Source of the DNA: an uncultured Sediminicola sp.
GTDB lineage: Bacteria; Bacteroidota; Bacteroidia; Flavobacteriales; Flavobacteriaceae
Length of the DNA stretch: 5,942 nucleotides
Direction of reading: 5' to 3'
Assembly (NCBI GenBank): GCA_938039345.1
Contig: CALHVB010000163.1
Coordinates: 1 to 5,942 of the forward strand
A program made the position numbers and the translations under genes. The notes below the pieces were generated by a model. That model had not been told where the DNA came from, made no database searches, and was given only the letters and a program-made list of their open reading frames with translations. Positions 1-5,150 of the stretch are shown in pieces (position 1 is the stretch's first letter; each line of letters opens with the position of its first letter).

Positions 1-2061
1 ATTAATTAGTTTGTTCGTGTTTACATCAATATCAGCAGTAGGAACAGCAAAACCAGTTAAGGAAATATTAGTTTTATCAAGTTTAGCATCCGTAACATTA
101 GCGTTAAGGATTTTAGCAGTAGTTATTGCATCATTATTAATAGTAGTTACACCAAGATTCGTAATAGAAATGTCTCCGCTTACGGCTCTTTCTTGTACAT
201 TGCCCATAGCATCTCCAATGTAAATAGATCCATCTGTTAAGCTATTAAGGCTACCGATAGCATCGTCTACATATAGTTTGTTAACTGCATCATTATTAGC
301 AGTTGGACTTGCTAGATTAGTTATTCTGTTGGGTAAAGCTATAGTTCCTACCGAAATATCAGTAGTAGCAGGAGCAAATCCACTCAAGGGTATGTTTGCT
401 TTATCTAGTTTAGTATTGGTAATGTTAGCATCTAAAATTTTAATAGTAGTAACTGCATCAGTTGCTAAATCATTTGTAGCAATAGTTTCGTCAAGAATAT
501 CTTCTGAAAGTATGGTCTCATTATCAATTTTAGCACTGTTGATAGCATCATTAGCTATAGTTAATGTTCCGTCATTGGCAATAGATGCATCACCAGAAAG
601 CGTAGTTGCTGTTGGTGTAGCCCCATTAGCTACAACAATTTGAGCATCGGTAAGTGTTGGAATAGTGCTAATAGTTGTCCAAGAAGAAACCCCAGCTCCG
701 TCTGTTGTTAATACTTGGTTGTTAATACCTCTATCTGTTGGTAAACTAGTAGCATTAGTACCTGTGTTAATAGTGGTTTGTCCGGTTATTTCTAAAGTTC
801 CATTTATGGTAGTATTTACAGCCACAAGTGTTCCGGTTGTTGCTATGTTTTGATTACCAAAGTCTGGATTTATTTTAGTGCCATCAATAGCCGCTGCCGC
901 CGCTACATCATCATTAACAATAGTTCCATCATTAATTTTCGCAGAGCTAATTGCATTATCAGCTACATCTAAGGTGACATTAGCTAATAAAGCATTTGTA
1001 TCTCCACCAACATCGATAGTATTATCTGTAGAACTTATATTTCCATCACCAGTAATTTCGGTTCCATCAACAGAAAGAACTCCAGTTGTGCCATCTCTAG
1101 ATAATCCAGTTCCCGCGATAGATGCTTCAATTTTTAGAGGTGTTACCGCATCATTGTTTAAGTCGTCTGCAACAATAGTTCCATCATTAATTTTCGCAGA
1201 GCTAATTGCATCATCTGCTATATCCTCAGTAGCAATAGTACCATTTAATATATCTTCAGAAAGTATAGTTTCATTTAAAATTTTGGTGGCAGTAATAGCA
1301 TTATCTGTAATTTCCAAAGTATTAACTGCATCTGGTTGTATAGTAACAAAACCTGTGTTATTCATTAATATATCTCCAGAGATAGCTATTTCTTGTGCAG
1401 TATTAGTAGCATCACCTAAATAAATTGTGCCATCTGCTAGTTCGTTTAAGGCATTTGTAGCGTTATCTACATAATTTTTAGTAGCAGCATCTTCTGGATC
1501 AGTGGGTTCATCTAAATTTATAATTTTGTAATTGCCTAGACTTAAATCCTCTGTAGGTTCTGCAAAACCACTGATTGATATATTTGCTTTGTCTAACTGA
1601 AAATCAGAAACAGCATTCTCAGCTATTTTGTTAGGGCCTATAGCTCCATCTTGTAATTTTTCTGTGGTAATAGAGGCATCTTGTATATTAGATGTTCCGT
1701 TGATTATGCCTACTCTTAAATTAAAAATATTGGTATCAGTAGGGTTGTCAACTCTTATGGTATCGTCTCCATTAAGCTCAAAAGTATCTCCAAAGGCTTC
1801 GCATAAATTTGTCCACTCAGTACCTGTGTATTGAAATACGCACTCAAAATCAGTGTTATAAACCATAGCACCTTCTAAAGGAGTCATAGCTAACATTTGA
1901 GTATCTGATATTCTGGTGAGTACCAAAGCTTTGTTAGAGCTATTTAATTCTAAAAGTGATTGTGTATGTAGGTCTTGCGGGTTATCTCCTATTTTTATTT
2001 GTGCAGAAAGTGTGGTGGCAGCAAATAAAAAAAGCAGTAAAAACAATGGTTTTAATTTCAT
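1..2061 (-). CDS. Exported, repetitive fibre-like surface protein (partial, C-terminus beyond the left edge)
   Basis: The minus strand reads open from the ATG at 2061 to base 1: 687 codons, no stop, so the C-terminus is missing. Residues 1-21 form a signal peptide (MKLKPLFLLLFLFAATTLSAQ). Residues 30-90 match the usual N-terminal module of Bacteroidota repeat proteins: LLELNSSNKALVLTRIS, then MVYNTDFECVFQYTGTEWTNLC. The remainder is low-complexity and rich in D, N, T, I and A, with recurring blocks: LDKxNIxxSGFA (156, 552, 661), NYVDN / KLYVDD (197, 595), LADGTIYLGDA / LTDGSIYIGDA (208, 608), SGDI (228, 628), NETILSEDIL (263, 514) and AISSAKINDGTIV (285, 370). Such blocks (A..K.YVD, DGTIxxxD, NQVLTTDGAGxSSW at 448) are familiar from phage tail fibres and flavobacterial surface proteins, and suggest beta-rich, possibly trimeric rods. 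The signal peptide points to export across the inner membrane; surface display or secretion is inferred. The C-terminus, where a type IX signal or an S74-type chaperone domain might lie, is not visible. Partner and ligand are unknown. Confidence 0.85.
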   Translation of the reverse strand, partial: MKLKPLFLLLFLFAATTLSAQIKIGDNPQDLHTQSLLELNSSNKALVLTRISDTQMLAMTPLEGAMVYNTDFECVFQYTGTEWTNLCEAFGDTFELNGDDTIRVDNPTDTNIFNLRVGIINGTSNIQDASITTEKLQDGAIGPNKIAENAVSDFQLDKANISISGFAEPTEDLSLGNYKIINLDEPTDPEDAATKNYVDNATNALNELADGTIYLGDATNTAQEIAISGDILMNNTGFVTIQPDAVNTLEITDNAITATKILNETILSEDILNGTIATEDIADDAISSAKINDGTIVADDLNNDAVTPLKIEASIAGTGLSRDGTTGVLSVDGTEITGDGNISSTDNTIDVGGDTNALLANVTLDVADNAISSAKINDGTIVNDDVAAAAAIDGTKINPDFGNQNIATTGTLVAVNTTINGTLEITGQTTINTGTNATSLPTDRGINNQVLTTDGAGVSSWTTISTIPTLTDAQIVVANGATPTATTLSGDASIANDGTLTIANDAINSAKIDNETILSEDILDETIATNDLATDAVTTIKILDANITNTKLDKANIPLSGFAPATTDISVGTIALPNRITNLASPTANNDAVNKLYVDDAIGSLNSLTDGSIYIGDAMGNVQERAVSGDISITNLGVTTINNDAITTAKILNANVTDAKLDKTNISLTGFAVPTADIDVNTNKLIN
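916..956 (-). repeat. Perfect 41-bp direct repeat, copy 1 (inside fibre gene)
   Basis: These 41 bases are identical to 1171-1211. They encode AISSAKINDGTIV (residues 370-382 of the fibre-like protein). The two copies start 255 bp apart, exactly 85 codons, so both are in frame. Silent codon positions are identical too, while the flanking repeats have diverged at the DNA level, which points to recent duplication or gene conversion. Confidence 0.9.
1171..1211 (-). repeat. Perfect 41-bp direct repeat, copy 2 (inside fibre gene)
   Basis: This is the second copy of the 41-base repeat at 916-956. It encodes residues 285-297 of the fibre-like protein. One mismatch follows (C at 1212 against T at 957), then three more identical bases, after which the copies diverge. 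Confidence 0.9.
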
Positions 2062-2096
2062 AACGAAATAAGTTTTACTTTGGTTTAAGCTATCCA

Positions 2097-2104
2097 CAAA
2101 AATA
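2097..2104 (-). promoter_or_regulatory. Probable Bacteroidota -7 box of the fibre gene
   Basis: Read on the minus strand this is TATTTTTG, an exact match to the Bacteroidota sigma-ABfr -7 consensus TAnnTTTG. It ends 35 bases before the ATG at 2061, giving a plausible short 5' leader. The -33 TTTG element expected about 19 bases upstream is absent (TTAT there), so the call rests on the -7 box and position alone. If real, the fibre gene has its own promoter and need not be co-transcribed with peptidase E. Confidence 0.4.
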
Positions 2105-2130
2105 GTACTATAAATGCACTAAAATAATTT

Positions 2131-2150
2131 TATAAGTTAAAATGCTTATA
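2131..2150. repeat. Small inverted repeat between peptidase E and fibre gene
   Basis: TATAAG (2131-2136) and CTTATA (2145-2150) form a perfect 6-bp inverted repeat around an 8-base spacer. It lies 30 bases beyond the peptidase E stop, before the putative fibre promoter. It could be a weak terminator stem for peptidase E or an operator. The stem is short and AT-rich, and no strong U-tract follows, so neither role is secure. Confidence 0.25.
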
Positions 2151-2179
2151 GCTCTCGTTAAACTGATTTGCTTATTGTA

Positions 2180-2881
2180 TTAGAAGTCGTTAAAAACAAG
2201 AGAGTGAGATTCGTAAGGTTTTTTGTTGGGTAAAAAAATACGCGCAGGTCCTCTTCCTTTTAGTAGTGTTTTATCTTTATTTATGTATATGAAATTTCCT
2301 TCTCTTAAGCCAACTACAGGTGTATTATTAAAACAATGAAACTCTTTTATTCTTGTTTCTCTAGTTTCTCCATTATGGGTGCTATTAGGGTTTGGGTCCA
2401 TATAATGTGCATTTATATTAAAACTTACCAAGCCTAATGTTTTAAGGCTTTTAGGGTACACAATAGGCATATCATTGGTGTTCTGCATAGAAATACCAGC
2501 AATATTACTCCCAGCGCTTGTACCCAAATACGGGGTCCCTGCTTCTATTTTTTCTTTTAAAACTTGCATAAGGTTTTGTTCGTACAATTGGTGTACCAAC
2601 ATAAAGGTATTGCCACCACCTGTAAAAATGGCTTTAGCTTCTGTAATTCCCTTAATTGGGTTATTGTAACTCTGTAATCCTATTACTTTTTTGTTTATCT
2701 TAGAGAAAGCCTTTTGAACAATTGCTGTATAAGCATCATGAGTTATACCACTAGGTCTGGCATAAGGTATAAATGTAATAGTGTCTGTGGTAGTAAAAAA
2801 GCTTTCTAAGTCTTTTAATAAATAATCTAAATAAGATTCGCCAAATAGTGTAGAGGTACTAGCAAGGAGTAATTTTTTCAA
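2180..2881 (-). CDS. pepE: Peptidase E (alpha-aspartyl dipeptidase, family S51), TTG start
   Basis: This complete 233-residue protein matches the enterobacterial PepE length (about 229). Family S51 enzymes hydrolyse dipeptides with N-terminal aspartate in the cytosol. The Ser-His-Glu triad known from Salmonella PepE (Ser120, His157, Glu192) is present with a constant +2 offset: Ser122 in GTSAGSN, His159 in NINAHYMDP and Glu194 in GLREGN. Other family marks are FTGGGNTF (86-93), TNDMPIVYP (135-143) and HNGETRETRIKE (169-180). No signal peptide is convincing; MKKLLLAS is the first beta strand, as in E. coli MELLLLSN. The start codon is TTG (2879-2881): the frame has a stop at 2909-2911 and no ATG or GTG between, and the next downstream methionine would remove the core. 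The gene is transcribed divergently from the block at 2991 and in the same direction as the fibre gene, 118 bases ahead of it. A role in peptide-nitrogen recycling is inferred from the family. Confidence 0.93.
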   Translation of the reverse strand: MKKLLLASTSTLFGESYLDYLLKDLESFFTTTDTITFIPYARPSGITHDAYTAIVQKAFSKINKKVIGLQSYNNPIKGITEAKAIFTGGGNTFMLVHQLYEQNLMQVLKEKIEAGTPYLGTSAGSNIAGISMQNTNDMPIVYPKSLKTLGLVSFNINAHYMDPNPNSTHNGETRETRIKEFHCFNNTPVVGLREGNFIYINKDKTLLKGRGPARIFLPNKKPYESHSLVFNDF

Positions 2882-2990
2882 AAGAGAATTATTTTTTATT
2901 TGTACAAATTAACAAAAGTTTAATGGTGGTATATTTTTTTTTAACAAGAACTTACTTTTTCTTTGGACAAACAACAACGAATTAAAAATT
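2882..2990. promoter_or_regulatory. Divergent intergenic region (peptidase E / exported-protein operon)
   Basis: These 109 bases separate two divergently transcribed genes and must hold the promoter for at least one of them. They are very AT-rich, with a run of ten T at about 2933-2942. No exact TAnnTTTG box is found on either strand; the nearest are one-mismatch matches: TTTCTTTG at 2958-2965 (plus) and TTAATTTG reading minus near 2904-2911. The ATG at 2991 is preceded by an A-rich leader (ATTAAAAATT), typical of flavobacterial start regions that lack a Shine-Dalgarno motif. Confidence 0.4.
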
Positions 2991-3734
2991 ATGAAAAACA
3001 ATATTCTTTTACTTATGTCCTTGTTGTTTTTGGCTATAGGGTACTCGCAAGAAGATGGTAGGCAGTTATTAAGAGGTAAAGTATTGTATAGAAATACGAG
3101 TGTTGTAAATGAAAATGTTATTAATACAACTTCTGAAAATGCTACGATAACCAATGATAAAGGAGAATTTGTTATTGCTGTAAAAGATGGCGACCAACTT
3201 GTTTTTACAGCGGTTAATTACCAGCTAAAAGTTGTAGAGATTACCAATGATATATTAAAAAATAACCGTCTTGTAATTGAAGTAAATGAAAAAGTAACGG
3301 AGCTAGATGAAGTTGTTGTAGGACCAGAAAACCAAGAAAAGTTTATAGAGCTTAAAAATGAAGAGTTTAAAGGCTACGATTATGAGATAGATCGTACTAC
3401 CGAAGTAGAAAATATTGCAGAAGCACAACATGTTCGTGGGATGAAGGATGGACTTAATTTTGTGAATCTTTTTAAAGCAATTTTTAAGTCTAATAAACAA
3501 GAAGAGAAAAAAGAACCTTTAAAAATAAGTGAGGTATTACGACAAGTATATGATGATAGATTTTTTGTGGTTGATTTAAAATTACCGAAAGATCAGATTG
3601 ACAATTTTTTACATTATTGTGATACTAAAATACCAACACAATCTTTATTAAAGAAAGATAATGAGTTTGCTTTAATAGATTTTTTAGTAACACATAGTAA
3701 AACTTATTTAAAACAGTTAAATTCTGAGAAATAG
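2991..3734 (+). CDS. Exported CarboxypepD_reg-like domain protein, paralogue 1
   Basis: The protein has 247 residues and starts at an ATG. Residues 1-20 form a signal peptide (hydrophobic ILLLMSLLFLAIG, then YSQ). Residues 27-110 look like the CarboxypepD_reg-like beta-sandwich that also opens TonB-dependent receptors: RGKVLY, ATITNDKGEFVIAVKDGDQLVF, then TELDEVVV (103-110). No plug or barrel follows, so this is not a receptor. A charged linker (about 111-175, including NKQEEKKEP) leads to a C-terminal region with LPKDQIDNFLHYC (198-210) and IDFLVTHSKTYL (229-240). The next gene has the same architecture and matching motifs, so the pair are tandem paralogues. The protein is probably periplasmic or anchored outside the inner membrane; there is no lipobox cysteine after the signal peptide. 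Its molecular role is unknown. The operon ends in an M1 metallopeptidase, which suggests, but does not show, a link with extracytoplasmic protein handling. Confidence 0.85.
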   Translation: MKNNILLLMSLLFLAIGYSQEDGRQLLRGKVLYRNTSVVNENVINTTSENATITNDKGEFVIAVKDGDQLVFTAVNYQLKVVEITNDILKNNRLVIEVNEKVTELDEVVVGPENQEKFIELKNEEFKGYDYEIDRTTEVENIAEAQHVRGMKDGLNFVNLFKAIFKSNKQEEKKEPLKISEVLRQVYDDRFFVVDLKLPKDQIDNFLHYCDTKIPTQSLLKKDNEFALIDFLVTHSKTYLKQLNSEK

Positions 3735-4524
3735 CGTTTGTTTTGTTTTCTTTTTATGTACAAGCCTTACAGTTAAAGCACAAAATTTATCTAAAAAGAT
3801 AGAAGGTAAGGTGTTTAGTAAAGATGGCGATGTAGCCGCAACCCATGTTTTAAATACAACTCTAAATAAAGCTACCATTACCGATATAGATGGCTCTTTT
3901 TCTATTCATGTAAATGTTAATGATACTTTGGTGTTTTCTGCAGTACAATTTAAAAAGAAAGAATTAATAGTATCGCAAGAAGTATTTTTGCAAGCCAAGC
4001 TTTATGTTTTGTTAGAAGAAGCACTTACCCAATTAGATGAAATTGTGGTAAAACCATTTTATTTATCTGGTGATATTGGGGACGATTTAAAAACATTAGA
4101 AATAGAGCCTGTAGTAACAGCTTCTACATTAGGTTTACCCAACGCATACGTAATACCGCCAACAAAAGCAGAAAGAGAATTGTTTGAGGCTAAATCCGGA
4201 GGAGGTATTGTGCCAATAAATCCTATTATTAATGCAATAACAGGGCGGACAAAAATGTTAAAAGAACGCGTTGCTAGAAATAAAAAATATGCAAGAACAG
4301 AAAGGGTAAAAGCTTTTTATGCAGATTCAATTTATGTACAAGAATTAAAAATACCCTTAGATAAAATAGATGATTTTATGTATTTCTGTGAAATAGACCC
4401 ATCTTTTAGTAGTATAGTAGATACACACGATAAGCTTAAAATCTGGGATTTTTTTAAACAAAAAAGTGTTATTTACAGGAAAAACAATAAATTATCAGTA
4501 GTTACAGAAGAAAAAAAGAACTAA
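3724..4524 (+). CDS. Exported CarboxypepD_reg-like domain protein, paralogue 2, non-AUG start
   Basis: From CTG at 3724 this gives 266 residues. The first ordinary start codon, GTG at 3811, would begin inside the first beta strand and lose the signal peptide. The same frame is open back to the stop at 3718-3720, and its upstream codons encode RNSVCFVFFLCTSLTVKAQ, a clear signal peptide. The only candidate starts before it are CTG 3724 and ATT 3721; CTG is preferred because it differs from ATG by one base. The gene therefore overlaps the end of paralogue 1 by 11 bases, which fits translational coupling. Residues about 26-109 form the CarboxypepD_reg-like domain (IEGKVFSKDG, ATITDIDGSFSIHV, DTLVFSAV, TQLDEIVV). 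A middle part holds GGGIVPINPIINAITGRTK (about 159-177). The C-terminal region has LKIPLDKIDDFMYFC (208-222), matching LKLPKDQIDNFLHYC of paralogue 1. Function is unknown; it is probably periplasmic or outer-membrane-associated. A base error at the start codon cannot be excluded. Confidence 0.8.
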   Translation: MRNSVCFVFFLCTSLTVKAQNLSKKIEGKVFSKDGDVAATHVLNTTLNKATITDIDGSFSIHVNVNDTLVFSAVQFKKKELIVSQEVFLQAKLYVLLEEALTQLDEIVVKPFYLSGDIGDDLKTLEIEPVVTASTLGLPNAYVIPPTKAERELFEAKSGGGIVPINPIINAITGRTKMLKERVARNKKYARTERVKAFYADSIYVQELKIPLDKIDDFMYFCEIDPSFSSIVDTHDKLKIWDFFKQKSVIYRKNNKLSVVTEEKKN

Positions 4525-4579
4525 GATGTTATTTTGGTATATACATTGCGATTAGGGTATTAAATGAAGCAGAAATTTT

Positions 4580-5086
4580 ATGAGATTTTTTAAGAAAACA
4601 TATTTACTATTATTACTTCCTTTACTGGCTTTTACTGTGGTGCATAAGTATTATATGAGTGTAACAACCGTAAATTATTCAGAAAAAGATACGACATTAC
4701 AAGTAACAAGTCTTATTTTTATAGATGATTTTGAAAAGCTTTTGGAGGAACGTTATGGCCTAAAGGCAGCTTTGGCAAGCCCCGAGGAAATTAAAAGTGC
4801 AGATGCTTTTATTGAAAAGTATTTAAAACAGAAGTTTATTTTAAAAGTAAATTCTAAGATTAGTACTTTTAATTTTATAGGAAAAGAATATGATAATGAT
4901 GTAATGAAATGTTATCTAGAATTCCCAGCTATAAAAATAGATACAATAAAGTCTATAGAAATAACAAACACTGTTTTAATGGATATTTTTAATGAACAGC
5001 AGAATATAATTCATTATAAATTGCCAAAAAGGAAAAAAAGTATGGTATTAATTAGAGAAAACAATAAGGGAGTGTTAAAATTGTAG
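4580..5086 (+). CDS. Small exported DUF6702-like protein
   Basis: This 168-residue protein has an N-terminal basic and hydrophobic segment (MRFFKKTYLLLLLPLLAFTV, 1-20) that is a signal peptide or anchor. HKYYMSVTTVNY follows at 22-33. Motifs I associate with the Bacteroidota family DUF6702 are HKYY at the mature N-terminus, SLIFIDDFEKLLEERY (44-59), FNFIGKEYDNDVMKCYLEF (97-115) and FNEQQNIIHYKL (137-148). The length is normal for that family. The alternating strands suggest a small all-beta domain outside the cytoplasm. No catalytic motif is visible and no biochemical function is known to me. It lies 55 bases after paralogue 2 and 64 bases before the M1 peptidase, on the same strand, so co-transcription is likely. 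The family assignment is from memory of its motifs and would need a profile search. Confidence 0.82.
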   Translation: MRFFKKTYLLLLLPLLAFTVVHKYYMSVTTVNYSEKDTTLQVTSLIFIDDFEKLLEERYGLKAALASPEEIKSADAFIEKYLKQKFILKVNSKISTFNFIGKEYDNDVMKCYLEFPAIKIDTIKSIEITNTVLMDIFNEQQNIIHYKLPKRKKSMVLIRENNKGVLKL

Positions 5087-5091
5087 GATAG

Positions 5092-5119
5092 AATAACAAA
5101 TCATTTAAAAAATGTTATT
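5092..5119 (+). repeat. Weak inverted repeat before the M1 peptidase gene
   Basis: AATAACA (5092-5098) and TGTTATT (5113-5119) are a perfect 7-bp inverted repeat around a 14-base A/T-rich spacer, just past the DUF6702 stop. It could be a weak attenuator or an RNA-processing hairpin inside the operon. The stem is too AT-rich and the loop too long for a confident terminator. Confidence 0.25.
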
Positions 5120-5150
5120 TTACCGTTGACTAAATATTAATTAAAGAATA

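Noticed and set aside
11..1834. Several plus-strand reading frames of 62-181 codons opposite the fibre gene
   Set aside because: They are antisense to a continuous 687-codon frame with a signal peptide and clear repeats. Their own translations are low-complexity (S, V, I, A) mirror images of the repeat codons and show no domain.
1..2061. Prophage tail-fibre gene
   Set aside because: The protein has an N-terminal signal peptide, which virion fibres lack, and there are no phage structural or lysis genes in the window.
1..2061. CRISPR-like array suggested by the repeated DNA
   Set aside because: The repeats are in-frame protein-coding blocks of uneven spacing and diverged sequence, not uniform repeats with unique spacers.
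2475..2669. Plus-strand frame inside peptidase E
   Set aside because: It is antisense to the conserved GGGNTF and TSAGSN region of pepE and resembles no protein.
2958..2965. TTTCTTTG as the -7 box of the plus-strand operon
   Set aside because: It mismatches the key A of TAnnTTTG, and no -33 TTTG stands about 19 bases upstream.
2909..3154. Minus-strand frame of 81 codons across the divergent promoter region
   Set aside because: It covers the signal peptide and domain start of paralogue 1 on the opposite strand, with no family likeness.
3303..3500. Minus-strand frame of 65 codons
   Set aside because: It is antisense to the linker of paralogue 1, with composition typical of an AT-rich shadow frame.
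3811..3813. GTG as the start of paralogue 2
   Set aside because: It would remove a clear signal peptide and the first beta strand (IEGKVFS), while paralogue 1 keeps both.
4564..4593. Nine-codon frame (ATG at 4564) overlapping the DUF6702 start
   Set aside because: It could be a leader peptide, but it is short, has no regulatory codon pattern, and is expected by chance in AT-rich DNA.
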